From Flectonema sp. DT1601 (taxonomy: Eukaryota; Euglenozoa; Diplonemea; Diplonemida; Diplonemidae): a stretch of DNA of 64,000 nucleotides. Below are positions 10,361 through 20,710 of this stretch, in pieces. Positions within the stretch are counted from its first letter, which is position 1. Every line of letters begins with the position of its first letter. Both the position numbers and the translations under genes were made by a program. Below the pieces are notes generated by a model that searched no databases, was not told the DNA's origin, and saw only the letters and a program-made list of their open reading frames with translations. The stretch is taken from positions 92,501 to 156,500 of the forward strand of contig OZ025847.1 in assembly GCA_964019425.1 (NCBI GenBank), in the 5' to 3' direction.

Positions 10361-13300
10361 TTAGCCGTGTTCAGGGGATAGGTAATCCGCGTTCATTTCA
10401 CCTTCGTTGAGATTCTCGTGATTCTCGTTGTAATCTTCATCTTGCTGACGGTATTTCAATATATTTTCAACTCTGTTGTTAGGTACTAACGGAACCTCTC
10501 CACCAATAAGTGTGTTGAAACGATCGCGTTGTTTGCAACGGCGTTGTTGTTTGCGAGCACTACCAGGGAGATATATTGATGACCCGACGAGTTTTTCATG
10601 ATTTGTAACTTCCTTACGACCATCATTGAATGACTTGTAAGGACTAACTCTTGGTTCATCATTACAAGGTGTCAACAGTGTTTGATTGCTCTCATCAGAA
10701 TCATCTTCTGCGTTCTTTCCGAATGGCCACAGTTGGTGTTTCACCCATTTACTGACTGGTCCGCGGTCTTTTTTTACTTTTTTATCAATTTTTTTTTTAG
10801 TAAACGCAGGTTGATATTGATCTGGTAACGTAAACTTTCTCTTCTCATCTACTTCTTTTACCCTTACCATTCGATGAGGAGTTTGAGTTGATATTACTTT
10901 TGTTTCAACTGGATCTTGATGAGGAGGAGCCGGAGGATAAATATTTTTATTTCTCTTCCAGCTCAATGGAAGTTGGAGGTTCGTTGCAGACGATTCTCCA
11001 ATGTCATCGTAATTTTGAGATTCTATTGTCCTCTCAACTTCCTTTAGTAAGGCTGCAGTCCCACCATGCATTTCCATCTGCGCATGTAACTTACCAATTA
11101 AACGACTGTGACACGATGTATTATCCTCCCAAGGCGTGAGTGAACCTGAATAGTCAGTGTCAGCTTCACTGTTTGAGCAAGTCCAATTTTCTTCTCGTCG
11201 TTTTGTTGACTCAATTGGTAGCTCATAACCTTCAAACGGGTTCGGAGGTTTTAATAAAGTATTTACTATAAAGTCTTGAACCTCTCCTGGGATAGCCTTG
11301 CATCGTGCCTTAAAACGGTACCAAATAGAGAATGAAAATCCCATTTCTTTTAGACAGGCCTTTAGTTGTCTGCCTGTGAATCTCAGACACTGCAATAGGG
11401 TCTTGACTACTGCTACGAGGGTTAAAAGGATTCCCTTGAATATAGCAGAGAGGATTACCCGAAGGATATTGATGAGTTGTTTCAATGCGTGTTTTACTTT
11501 TCTTGAAAGAATTCGAAATTTCCATTTCAGATCTCTTCGTGCATTACTTCCCAAAACCTTAGCGATTCCTGCAGTTCGGAATGCCAGTAGTAATGCTCTT
11601 TGCGTCTTTGACCACAGACTTCGAGATGCATCTTCTCGTTCCATCGGACATTGTGATTCTCGATGTGCGATTCCACAACAAGACCAATGAGGAAGATGTC
11701 TCTGAATGTGTCTTAGAGATTCCTTAGAGATATTAATATCATGATCACACTCAGAAGGAGGTGCACAAGACATAACCCATTCTCCGCAATGTGAATACTC
11801 CCCAACAAATAACGGAGGTGGAGCTATCTCAATCAAGGGTATCGGAGGTACATTCTCTCCTAATATCTCACCATCTTCATCAAGTGGAGGTGGTGGTGGA
11901 GGTGGTTCTTCAGGTACCAATTGAGGAGTGACCTCGAACCCACGAGATATTCGATACCATCTGTATGGAATCTTAACACAGTAGTATTCAACTTTGAGAA
12001 GAACTTTTGTTATTCTGCGTTGGGCTGCTGACATCAGTTGAAACATGCTCTCTAACATTGCATCAATCTTTTGTAACAGCTTAGTCATGGCCGTGATATA
12101 CATTTCGTGCAGTTTGTTGGTTAAAGGGATTATGATGTGTGTGTCTATAAATCCATAAGTCTTCCTAGGCTTTGATTTTATTGTTGTTTTAGTTGGTTTC
12201 TCACCTCTTGAATAGACTGTGGTTATGTCAGGTTCTGTCCAGCCGTCTGGAAATGGTGTTTTCGATTTATTTCTAACATTTCTTATTTTTGGAAGAGATG
12301 CTATTTTCATAGTCAAATCTGACTGTAGTATTTTTGTTTCTGAAACCACGTCTGTAAATGTTACAGGTTGTATGTACCCAGCAGAACAATCACTGACTTG
12401 TTGAGTCGCATCCAACTCGTCCTGTGACTGGTCAGGTGATGAAGGGGTTATTGGTGGGGTGATGCTCTTCGTAGTGATTCCTATTAAATCCGTGAACATT
12501 TTAATTTCTAGAAATATTTTCAAACCCTTACCAGCAAATGGTGTCTCTTCTGACAATTCCCATTCCCTTGCAGAAAACGTGACTATTCCATTAATGAACG
12601 CACACAGCAATAATAAAATAAACGATCCAGCGATGATCCAACGAATGTGATAACGAAGACGGTTTCTTGATGAACCTTGTTTTGCTTCAGTTGTTGACTT
12701 ATGTCTTTTGAAAGAATCTATTTTTAACATCAAAGTCTGTTCTAATTTATCAACATCACTTTCAGTAAATTGACATCTCGGTGTGGCGTCGATTAGTAGT
12801 TGACCAGGTGATCCGGCTGCTTCAGCAGAAAGAATCCTGATGTCCTTATTTGGTAGTTTTGCTCGTAATGAAATAGCACAGGAAGTTGATGACGTTGTGT
12901 CTTGTTCTTCGTTTACTTCATTAGCCAGTAAGGCGATTACGTCTGGAGTGTGTGATACCTGTTTCTCATGGTTTTTAAACTCTTTTCCAAAAATAGTACC
13001 CCCAGGAACACCATCAGCAATCTCTTCTAAGTTTGTTAGTATTTTCATGCATCCAGCCATCGTTGAGTCGAGAAGGCATTTACAGACATCCATCTGCGGA
13101 CTGTCGTACAAACAAACTGTGTGACATGAAAACGGAAAACAATACCTCTGTACAACTGGTGTCCTTCCCATTGCAATTGGTACATCAAGTCCAGTAGCAT
13201 TACTGATTATGTTGTTAACCCATTCTGACTTATCTCCATCACCAACCATTGCGATGTTTACAATTGAAGCATGGCAAATATATAATACTTGAAACAGTGA

Positions 13301-13387
13301 TAGAATCCATGTATTCATATTAAGTAGTTGTTGAGACACGCATGGCTGTGATGATTCAAGTAGTCGGGTAATAATACAGACATTCAT
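10361..13387 (-). CDS. Large membrane protein with GTPase-like N-terminus, unrecognised family
   Basis: ATG at 13387 gives 1008 residues; a second ATG at 13318 starts MNTWILSLFQVLYICHAS, which reads like a signal peptide or anchor and may be the true start. Directly after it, VNIAMVGDGDKSEWVNNII, RTPVVQRY and VCLYDSPQ recall G1, G2 and G3 of an IRG-like GTPase, but the P-loop is shortened and DSPQ replaces DxPG, so nucleotide binding is doubtful. A clear transmembrane segment lies near residue 250 (IIAGSFILLLLCAFINGIV); a second hydrophobic stretch near 660-690 includes GILLTLVAVVKTLL. Between them is a poly-proline patch (EEPPPPPPPLDEDGE). The last 250 residues are basic and polar, without domains I know. 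The GTPase comparison is weak; otherwise function unknown. Confidence 0.7.
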   Translation of the reverse strand: MNVCIITRLLESSQPCVSQQLLNMNTWILSLFQVLYICHASIVNIAMVGDGDKSEWVNNIISNATGLDVPIAMGRTPVVQRYCFPFSCHTVCLYDSPQMDVCKCLLDSTMAGCMKILTNLEEIADGVPGGTIFGKEFKNHEKQVSHTPDVIALLANEVNEEQDTTSSTSCAISLRAKLPNKDIRILSAEAAGSPGQLLIDATPRCQFTESDVDKLEQTLMLKIDSFKRHKSTTEAKQGSSRNRLRYHIRWIIAGSFILLLLCAFINGIVTFSAREWELSEETPFAGKGLKIFLEIKMFTDLIGITTKSITPPITPSSPDQSQDELDATQQVSDCSAGYIQPVTFTDVVSETKILQSDLTMKIASLPKIRNVRNKSKTPFPDGWTEPDITTVYSRGEKPTKTTIKSKPRKTYGFIDTHIIIPLTNKLHEMYITAMTKLLQKIDAMLESMFQLMSAAQRRITKVLLKVEYYCVKIPYRWYRISRGFEVTPQLVPEEPPPPPPPLDEDGEILGENVPPIPLIEIAPPPLFVGEYSHCGEWVMSCAPPSECDHDINISKESLRHIQRHLPHWSCCGIAHRESQCPMEREDASRSLWSKTQRALLLAFRTAGIAKVLGSNARRDLKWKFRILSRKVKHALKQLINILRVILSAIFKGILLTLVAVVKTLLQCLRFTGRQLKACLKEMGFSFSIWYRFKARCKAIPGEVQDFIVNTLLKPPNPFEGYELPIESTKRREENWTCSNSEADTDYSGSLTPWEDNTSCHSRLIGKLHAQMEMHGGTAALLKEVERTIESQNYDDIGESSATNLQLPLSWKRNKNIYPPAPPHQDPVETKVISTQTPHRMVRVKEVDEKRKFTLPDQYQPAFTKKKIDKKVKKDRGPVSKWVKHQLWPFGKNAEDDSDESNQTLLTPCNDEPRVSPYKSFNDGRKEVTNHEKLVGSSIYLPGSARKQQRRCKQRDRFNTLIGGEVPLVPNNRVENILKYRQQDEDYNENHENLNEGEMNADYLSPEHG

Positions 13388-13629
13388 CAAAAAAAAAAGA
13401 ATATTTTTTTTAAAAAAAAATATCAGAATTGAGGGAGAAAAAAAAAAAAAAAGAAATTTGGAAAAATAAAGAAAATTTAATTTAATTTTTTCTAATTTTT
13501 TCCTTCCCCTCAGTGATAATAATTAATTTTTTAAAAAAAAAAAAAATTCTAAAAACCGAAACAGAAATAACAAACACAAAGAAACCGACAGTCAGTTTAA
13601 GGGTAGATAGAACAAGTGGTTAAATCTGA
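13388..13629. other. Intergenic spacer, A-rich
   Basis: Short A-rich spacer between two minus-strand genes with several runs of 8-14 A. Nothing recognised. Confidence 0.4.
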
Positions 13630-14130
13630 CTATAAATCTGAAGTATTCCATGGCCTGGGAGAGAGCACGGAAACCTTTTTTGCACTACCTCCATACGGAT
13701 CTGTGCTGGAGCGAGGAAGTCCTTCGGAAACTAATGATGGCTGCCTACCTGCCGAAACCACATCAAGGAGAGGAATATCGTGTTTTTTCAAACCACCAGA
13801 CCTAATTGATGTGGGTGAGCTGATTATTTCATGTTGCTGTTTATTTTATAATTAAAAATTACTTCCATTGATTTTTTTTGCCGCTACAAGAAAAAAAAAA
13901 AGAAAATTACATACCAATGAAGCATGTGAAAGATTACTAGGACTCGGCAATCTGGCATTGCGTTCGCTGTTTCCCATCTTCTTACCAATGGCGAGAACTA
14001 AAACGAATAGTAATCCGCAGATAATAATTCCACTGACGACCAGTATCTGATGAGTCATGCTTAAGATGTCTCCACTGCTAGAACTGCCAACAGCATCTTC
14101 TTCAATAAGTTGAGTAACGGAAATTGTCAT
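13630..14130 (-). CDS. Small single-pass membrane protein (probable two exons)
   Basis: Exon 1 (14130-13915, 72 codons) starts with an acidic/Ser-rich 27-residue head, followed by a clear transmembrane helix at about residues 29-49 (ILVVSGIIICGLLFVLVLAIG) and a basic juxtamembrane GKKMGNSERNAR, predicting a type III/I topology with a cytosolic C-terminus. A GTATGT donor follows. Choosing the ATAAACAG acceptor (intron 13837-13914, 78 bases) continues in frame for 68 more residues rich in Ser, Pro and Arg, ending at TAG (13630), 140 residues in all. A nearer acceptor, TTCTTGTAG, would make an intron of only about 31 bases and an 18-residue tail; I consider it less likely. No homologue recognised. 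Confidence 0.55.
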
Positions 14131-14355
14131 TCCAGCCTTTCACACTATTTCCTCTTCTTTACTTATCATGTTACAGCTGTCCTGAATTTGCTAAAGAAAA
14201 AAAATTAATCTCAAAAAAAAAACAAAAAAAAAAAAAAAAAGGGGGCAAAAAAGTGTAAAATAAAACCACTAATTATAAATAATCGATTTAAGTTTTTAAA
14301 AGCAGGCATATTGGCACTGGTGTAATAGCCTTAGAAGGCCGAATAATGTATCTAC
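14131..14355. other. Intergenic spacer
   Basis: Spacer with an A run near 14214-14241 on the plus strand. No feature seen. Confidence 0.4.
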
Positions 14356-14637
14356 TCAGTTCGGTTGTGTCGTGCACTGTACTGGTCCTGCTATTGAACC
14401 ACTTCTATCTACCCATGCCCAACTACCTCCTAAGACAGGATCAGGTTTTACAATACGTGCATCACTGTTACTTGGATTGATAGCACAGCAATTACCATGT
14501 CCAGCAGGGCTAAAAGGTGCACATGATGATGACCCGCTTGCGACATATCCTTGTGAAGGATTGGCTGGGTTAGCAATCGCCTTCTTATTAATCCCAGTTA
14601 TCCCTGACCCGACTAAGTCTGTTAGTTTAGTAGGCAT
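14356..14637 (-). CDS. Small Gly/Ser/Cys-containing protein, unknown
   Basis: From ATG at 14637 (MPTKLTDLVGSG) the frame codes 93 residues, with composition unlike the low-complexity surroundings: GSSSC, GHGNCCAINPSN, GSWAWVDRSG and a final PVQCTTQPN. Sixteen bases upstream is a clean CCACACAG acceptor, so the ATG lies just inside an exon; the frame stays open upstream through a T-rich/A-rich tract, which I read as intron or leader sequence. Four cysteines could pair, but there is no signal peptide in the part I can define. An upstream coding exon cannot be excluded. No family recognised. Confidence 0.5.
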   Translation of the reverse strand: MPTKLTDLVGSGITGINKKAIANPANPSQGYVASGSSSCAPFSPAGHGNCCAINPSNSDARIVKPDPVLGGSWAWVDRSGSIAGPVQCTTQPN

Positions 14638-14893
14638 CGTGTATTGTAAAACCTGTGTGGATATGAATGAATGTATTTTTTTTTTTTTTTTTTTTTTCCA
14701 AACTCCCATAAATATCATGAAAAAAATGTCACAACTTATGTAATATGGAGGTGCTATCAACGTGATCTCAACTGACTCTTTAAGGCCGACATTTACAAAC
14801 AAAAAAAGAGTGTCGCTAATATAAACTTGCTTTACTATAGTGAAGTGGTTAGCATCGTTCTAAACAATTATCAGAATCCGAGTACTCGTTCTT
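14638..14893. other. Spacer or leader region
   Basis: Contains the T run (about 14675-14697) upstream of the small protein's acceptor and the 3' flank of the SRP receptor beta gene. No separate gene supported. Confidence 0.35.
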
Positions 14894-15819
14894 TCAGTAT
14901 TTTGAGTTAATCCAATCTTGTAAAGGTTGAATACCACATGTGATACCATCGCCATCACCTTCCTTTGAAGCACAGTCAATGAATGTTGTGTCTAGGGGAG
15001 AATACAAGTCGAAGTTAAATCGATCACTGTCGATACCTGTTAGTGTTTTGTTTTGTATTGTTGTTGTTCAAATTTTGAATAATTAATCACACATACCAAG
15101 AGAGAGGGTATCTTTTGGACCGCCTAGCTGGGTGACAACATTAGCTTTTGTTTTCCGAATTTTTTCCATTTCGGCTTCAAGTTGTCTCTGTGTGTGTTTT
15201 TTTTTTGATTATTATTATTATTATTATTTTTTTTTTTTTTTAAGCTCCTCACTTTTCATTCATAACATACCTTAACAACGGATGATTTGTAAGAATGTCC
15301 CAAATCACGTTTAGTACAGGCAATTACTAAAGCTGGTGCAGGTTTTCGTAATACTATCGAAGGGTCAGTCAGAATACTATAAAGAAACTCTGCATTAGAA
15401 GTGAGAGTTCTCTCTAAACTCACTGAATCAACAACAAATATGATAGCAGTTGCATCATCAAAACTCGTTTTTATACTTGACCTCAATCTTAAGTGACCAG
15501 GGTAATCAACTAATAATTTTGTTCCTTTAGTACATTGCAAGTCTTTTGAATTTATGGTCATCGACGTATGCGTAACGGTATCCAAGTTAAACACCATTTT
15601 ATAGAACAACGCTGTTTTACCTGCGTCAGGAAGTCCACACAGAATCAGTGAGTTTCCCTTCTTACCTCCGGATGATTTTATTCCAATGAAAAATAATAAC
15701 ATAATCGTAACTACAACAATTGCTATTGCAATGTACATCTCTGGTGTCAACTCTTCAGGTATCAAACCTGATTTTACAACTTCTTCGGGTATCGAACTTG
15801 ATTTTACAACGTCTTCCAT
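14894..15819 (-). CDS. SRPRB: Signal recognition particle receptor beta subunit (three exons)
   Basis: Exons 15819-15271, 15187-15097 and 15036-14894 join in frame (introns of 83 and 60 bases, GTATGT donors, CACACAG and CTAACAG acceptors) into 260 residues, the usual SR-beta length. A single N-terminal membrane anchor lies at about residues 29-47 (YIAIAIVVVTIMLLFFIGI). GTPase motifs follow: G1 GLPDAGKTALFY, G2 around THTSMTIN, G3 DYPGHLRLR, G4 TKRD in place of NKxD, and G5 FIDCASKEG on exon 3. Exon 2 supplies the family's characteristic charged helix (RQLEAEMEKIRKTKANV). SR-beta is the ER membrane GTPase that anchors SR-alpha and delivers ribosome-SRP complexes to the translocon. TKRD rather than NKxD is within known SR-beta variation. 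Confidence 0.92.
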
Positions 15820-15882
15820 CGTTATTTATTTTTTTAGTAAAACGATAATACAAAATACTCTCTGATTAAAGGGAATGGAGTG

Positions 15883-15913
<31 letters not shown>

Positions 15914-16078
15914 CAGAATTTTATTTAAAATTATTCGACTCGAACGTCTAAGCTACAGGCTACTATAAAAAATGACAACAAAACAAAAACAGATTCAAAC
16001 AATAACAAGTTTCTTTTTTATATTTTTTATAGGGCAAGACAACAGACAGTGATAGCCCTGCTGTACTCGAGTCCTGTC
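15820..16078. other. Intergenic spacer
   Basis: Spacer with an A run near 15887-15912. On the sense strand a TTTAATCAG site about 40 bases before the SRPRB start could be an RNA-processing acceptor. Confidence 0.35.
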
Positions 16079-18463
16079 TCAAGAAACACTTCCAGTAGGG
16101 GAGAATGATTGCCCACCAGCAGGAAACAACTCATCAAGAGGGTTGCTATCAATCACTGATTCTGTTGGGGTAATAACAAAAAGAGAAAGAACAGATCCAG
16201 GGACGATAGATGATATTCCTTTAATCATTTCATCATCACGTAATACTTTATCTGGATTCGATTCCAGAATTTGATATTTCAAGGGAATACCAAAGATTGA
16301 TTCCAAGTGTAGCTTTAAATCACGAATCGTTTTTGTTGTCGGAATGTCAACCACTTCTTCACGACCAGAGGGAGCAATGATTGTAAGTTCGATGTTTTGG
16401 TTACAAAAGAATCGACGAATGAAAAAAACAGCAAGAGCTATAAGTAAAATTACACAAATACCAATAAGTACGTACATCCACCAGAGATCTTCTGCTGAAT
16501 TTGATGGCGTAAGGTCTTCAAGACTACCAAATGTATCATTACGTGATTTTGAATTCAACGTCGGTGATTGAGAACCAACTCCCGTAAATTCAACTGAACT
16601 CGATACCGGTTCTGAATTACTCCACGCAGTAGATGCCTCAACAAATGTAGTACACAGAACTTCTCCTGTGAATGCCGCTGATACCCAAAATGGAAGCGTC
16701 AATTGAACTGCCGCATCCCTTATTTCTGGTAAAACACAAACAACTCTACTGACACTCGTACTAACTGAACAGCGTGATGTTGTCTCTTTGTCTGCCGCAT
16801 CATTATCGAACCTTATTAAAGTACCATCTCTGTTACTTCCACCAATCACTGAAACAGAAACCACTACTGAGACGTAATTACCAACTGATGATGCTTCGTA
16901 GTTTCGGATCTGAACTTCTGCCATCAATCTTCTATAAGAAGGAGAACATTTAGGGAGATAGTAGCCAGGATCATCCCAAAAACAACCAAGTGTTTGTTCA
17001 CATTGTTGTTGTGAATTAAAAAATCCCCTAAATAAACTCAACGATTGACTTCCAACGCAGTCTGGAGGATCTTCACTTCTTGCGTTTACCGTTGATACTA
17101 AATTTGGTCGATTTAAAGGAGAAGAAGCGTTTACTGTCAGTTCAGTACCTGCTCCTGATATTAATAGCTGGGCTGACATTGAAAGGTCTTGAGATTCGTC
17201 TTCAGCCAAATCTATGATTGTACTCTTCACAGAGATTGTAACTTTAGATAACATTGCAATAGTTATATTGCAGTTTACAGCTTCAGTACTTACTGAAGTA
17301 CATGAAAACACACATTGCTGTTGTGAACCACCAGTGTTTCTCCCTTGCAAACAACTCATCTGTAGAGGAGAAGCTAATACGTTTGTAACTACCACTGATA
17401 GTTGTAGATTTTTTGCAACTGCGACACCTCTGTTTTCAATACGAAGCTGCGCAGACATCTCGCTGTTGATGGAAGCTCCAAGTACAGTACCATCAAATGT
17501 TATTTGGGGATATACAGTAATAAAATTACTCACCGAAGAATAACTTATACCAACATTCTCAGATAAACAAACCCAAACATATTGACCATCATACCTTGGG
17601 TTGAATAACGCTGTTAAATCTGGTGCTACGGGTGAAGGGGACGTACCCAAAGAGTCTCCGGTACAGTCCTTACGGAGAGAAAGTTTTACTCTTAAATCTG
17701 CTGTTGAGGATAGTCCTTGTAGTGTTGCTGACCTTAGTCTGACTCTTAATGGGTAACCAGCCATATGAATTCCTGTGTAGGCAACAGAATACGGCTCCGG
17801 TATTATGTTAAAAACACCAGGTAATGGATTGAAAACCGAGGAACCACTCCCATCGTCAACCATAATACAAACCACTACTTCTTGTTCTTCATGAAGGGGA
17901 AACCATAGTAACGTCATATCATTTTCAGTGAGTACTTGTGGACTGGTTCCTGCTGCATCATCGGTGCATAGGCTTGATTTGGAAAGACGAATTTGCCACC
18001 TTGGATGTGGAGGCTGCAGGACAACATCTCTATTTGAGGACACAGCAATACCTGATAATGTTATATTAAATATCGTTAGAGCGTGAGGAGTTGATGTACT
18101 TCTTGTGTATGATAGTTTAAAACAAAGTGTAGGTAGATAACGAACATCACACCAAGTTGAAGGTTCCCATAAACATGATGGAGAACATCCATCATTCGGG
18201 ATAGTGTTACCATCATCGCATCGCTCTGTTCCTATTACTCTCTGATCACCACATCTTGGTACACAGGTAGATATTCCAGTTGATGCATCACATGTCCAAC
18301 CTGATTCTATAACACAAGTATTGTCACAGCCATCACCTGTTGCAACTCCACCATCATCACAACCTTCCAACGGATCAACATTACCGTTTCCACACAACAC
18401 AATGGGAGTCATTGCATTTATGAAGTGTGTTAGTAGTAGGATAAAAAGAGTGATTCTTATCAT
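16079..18463 (-). CDS. Secreted-type single-pass receptor: DUF4215 repeats, PSI-like module, TM helix, cytosolic ubiquitin-like domain
   Basis: 794 residues, no intron. Signal peptide MIRITLFILLLTHFINA, then residues about 24-110 with two DUF4215 (Myxococcus Cys-rich) repeats: CGNGNVDPLEGCDDG and CGDQRVIGTERCDDGN, each followed by the GDGC/NDGC signature. Several beta-rich segments follow. Near residues 465-510 a Cys-rich stretch (CVGSQSLSLF...QQQCEQTLGCFWDD) resembles a PSI module. A transmembrane helix sits at about 662-685 (WMYVLIGICVILLIALAVFF) with a basic stop-transfer. The cytosolic tail, about 690-775, reads as a ubiquitin-like beta-grasp: IELTIIAPSGREEVVDIP, TIRDLKLHLESIFGIP, YQILES...LRDDEMI, GSVLSLFV. 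No C-terminal GG, so it is not a conjugated modifier but a built-in binding domain. Function is inferred as surface or endomembrane receptor. Confidence 0.85.
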   Translation of the reverse strand: MIRITLFILLLTHFINAMTPIVLCGNGNVDPLEGCDDGGVATGDGCDNTCVIESGWTCDASTGISTCVPRCGDQRVIGTERCDDGNTIPNDGCSPSCLWEPSTWCDVRYLPTLCFKLSYTRSTSTPHALTIFNITLSGIAVSSNRDVVLQPPHPRWQIRLSKSSLCTDDAAGTSPQVLTENDMTLLWFPLHEEQEVVVCIMVDDGSGSSVFNPLPGVFNIIPEPYSVAYTGIHMAGYPLRVRLRSATLQGLSSTADLRVKLSLRKDCTGDSLGTSPSPVAPDLTALFNPRYDGQYVWVCLSENVGISYSSVSNFITVYPQITFDGTVLGASINSEMSAQLRIENRGVAVAKNLQLSVVVTNVLASPLQMSCLQGRNTGGSQQQCVFSCTSVSTEAVNCNITIAMLSKVTISVKSTIIDLAEDESQDLSMSAQLLISGAGTELTVNASSPLNRPNLVSTVNARSEDPPDCVGSQSLSLFRGFFNSQQQCEQTLGCFWDDPGYYLPKCSPSYRRLMAEVQIRNYEASSVGNYVSVVVSVSVIGGSNRDGTLIRFDNDAADKETTSRCSVSTSVSRVVCVLPEIRDAAVQLTLPFWVSAAFTGEVLCTTFVEASTAWSNSEPVSSSVEFTGVGSQSPTLNSKSRNDTFGSLEDLTPSNSAEDLWWMYVLIGICVILLIALAVFFIRRFFCNQNIELTIIAPSGREEVVDIPTTKTIRDLKLHLESIFGIPLKYQILESNPDKVLRDDEMIKGISSIVPGSVLSLFVITPTESVIDSNPLDELFPAGGQSFSPTGSVS

Positions 18464-20555
18464 CTTGATAAGTGATTTATTTCATTTTTTTATATTAATG
18501 TTGTCCTCTTCATTCAACCACACAGACTGATGTGAAAATACGAATATAAATATAATAATAAAGAAGAATTGGATTACAATGCGTTGATGCCACAAAACTG
18601 AAGAATATCGCGTTGCTAAGATCGTTATAGTATAGCTTACTTAGGCTGGCAGAGTATTCATTTTTATTTATTTATTTACGAAGCCTAGGAAGCCAAAAAA
18701 AAAAAGCCAGGAAAAGCTCAACAGGGTTAACAGTTATATCGCTACCAGCATCCGTGAGACTCTCACAGACGATAAGAGACGTAGAATAACCTGGAACAAA
18801 TGACTACCTAAACCCACCGCCAGCGCGAGCAGACAGTGTTAGAGACGGCTGATAACATTTCGCCGTCGTTCAGAACATTTCATGCTAAGTTGAAGATGTA
18901 GAGTTCCCTGTAAGTAAATAAAATTTAAAAAAAAAAACAATTGTTCACAATAACACTGATTTGGACGCTTTTTTATCTAAAAAAAAAAAAAAGAGGAGGT
19001 CGAACCAACGTTTTAGTATTGTTATTTTTTTATTTATTTGAAGTCTAAGAGTCCAAACAAAAAAAAAATCAGGAAAAAAAAAGCTTACAGGGTAACATTT
19101 AGATCGTACCAGAGCTAACTAAAATTATAAATAAACATTAGCTATGATACAAGAGGTAAACACACTACATATGACGTAAGTACTTTGCATTGTAATAAAT
19201 GTTTCTAACTTAGCTGCAGAATCGAGTTATTAACAGTCGTCGGCCCTGGGAAACCAAAACCAGAGGTATAATGTAATGCGGCAGAGTGTAGGTTTTCACC
19301 TATTTAATTGCTTGTCAATTTAAAATGAATAAATTTTTGCTTATATTTGCTATTTTCGTAGCACACTCCCAAGCGGAGCACTCATCTTAAATAAATTAAA
19401 GTAGTGTTATCCAGAATTCAGTGAGAAAACATGAGGGGTCGCATAATCCAACAAATAATGTTGGGGTGGTGGTGGCATCGACGGGTTTTGAGTAAGGAAA
19501 TTATTGGCAAAGTCCAGAGTAGAGAGGGCTCATCGAAATAAACTCAGTATCATCTTATGTCTCGAACTGTAGAGCTCTTCACAGAATTGACCTTCACGGT
19601 TTAAGGGTACCTCAATATTTTTCTACCTATAACTTTTGGTACAGGCAGAATGTACTTTCTTTGAATAAAGAAAAAACAAAAAAAACGTAAAAAGAGGTTT
19701 AGATTTAATATTATTTTGAATTATATTATTGTTCTCCAAAAACGTCGTCTTTTATTCAAAAAGGGATTCGGATCAACTCAGGTTGCAGTTGAACCCCGAT
19801 TATTATGCGTTCTCTGAATGAACACTTTATGCACATATTGGGAGAGAGTACACCTCTATGACCAAGGCTATCATGTGTGTCCTTAATTAACACAGTCTGA
19901 GCAAAAAGATTTCATAATCAAAAATTTCCTGTCTCCAAAAATAAAAGGAGATGCACAAGATTTATTAACGACAGAGTGTTAACATTTGGGAAACCACTGT
20001 CTATTGAACTATCTCTCAGATAAACTTGACTGTCAGCAGCAGCGTAGGGCTTTGAACTTGTCCAGTTACTAACTTTAAATGTCGATAACTTTAATAATTA
20101 GGAAAGCAACAATGGAAAAGGGGGACGAGAGAGAAGGACCCTCCTTGATGAAGTAGCCAACAGGAGGATAACTATCGGCTTTTTTTATTTATTTTTTTTT
20201 TTTTTTTTTGCATTTTCAACAAGAATCGTAAGAACGAATAAGAATATGGGCAGCACACGTAAACTTACTTTTTGCTTTATCAGTTTTAAGTCGGTTCACG
20301 GTTTCATGACACAAACAAAACATCAATAAGTGTTATACTATTTTTGTGTATTGTTAAGATAAAGCCAATTCTGTTTTTGTCGAATCGTAAGATCTGATGG
20401 GCGGTTTTATGAGATATTCAACGTTGCTGGAAAAAAGTAGCAAAGTAACTCCCTGCTGTGGTTAGTTAGAATATGAGTTTATTATAAAAAAAGTGCACTA
20501 AAATAAAATATAAAAAGAAAAGTTATAAAAATACATTGTTAGTTAGTTAGTTGTA
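18464..20555. other. Gene-poor repeat-rich stretch
   Basis: No credible coding region. Two related segments start at about 18663 and 19026: T/A-rich TTATTTATTT, then GAAG-CTA-GAA/GAGTCC, an A run, CAGGAAAA...GCT, then ACAGGGT(T)AACA. A weaker echo appears at 26595-26660. These look like old copies of one short element. I see no rRNA, tRNA or terminal repeats here. Confidence 0.45.
19246..19316 (+). repeat. Dispersed repeat R3, copy 1
   Basis: About 70 bases (AAACCAAAACCAGAGGTATA, then GCAGAGTGTAGGTTTTCACC, then TTAATTGCTTGTCAA) recur with small changes at 27892-27952, same orientation. In the second location it follows repeat R1 within about 30 bases, so R1 and R3 may be parts of one longer element. 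Confidence 0.6.
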
Positions 20556-20655
20556 TAATCCAACGTTACTGTATATTATGAGTGCTCTAGGGAGGGTAAC
20601 TCACAGTAACAGAGGACCCAATCCGTAACCATATCCGAAGATTTAGCATGGATTA
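20556..20655 (+). repeat. Dispersed repeat R1, copy 1
   Basis: A block of about 100 bases beginning TAATCCAACGTTACTGTATA and containing GGGTAACTCACAGTAACAGA is almost identical to 27762-27861. The near identity implies a recent copy event. It contains a short self-complementary GTTACTG/CAGTAAC pair. Family unknown; no coding capacity. Confidence 0.8.
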
Positions 20656-20710
20656 CTGTAACAAGATTAAATTAGAGCATCATAAACTTAAAATAATAAT
20701 AATAATAATA

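Noticed and set aside
14900-15190. Treating the region after 15256 as a spacer with SRPRB truncated
   Set aside because: Two further exons with proper splice sites supply the G5 motif and the natural C-terminus, so the gene is complete.
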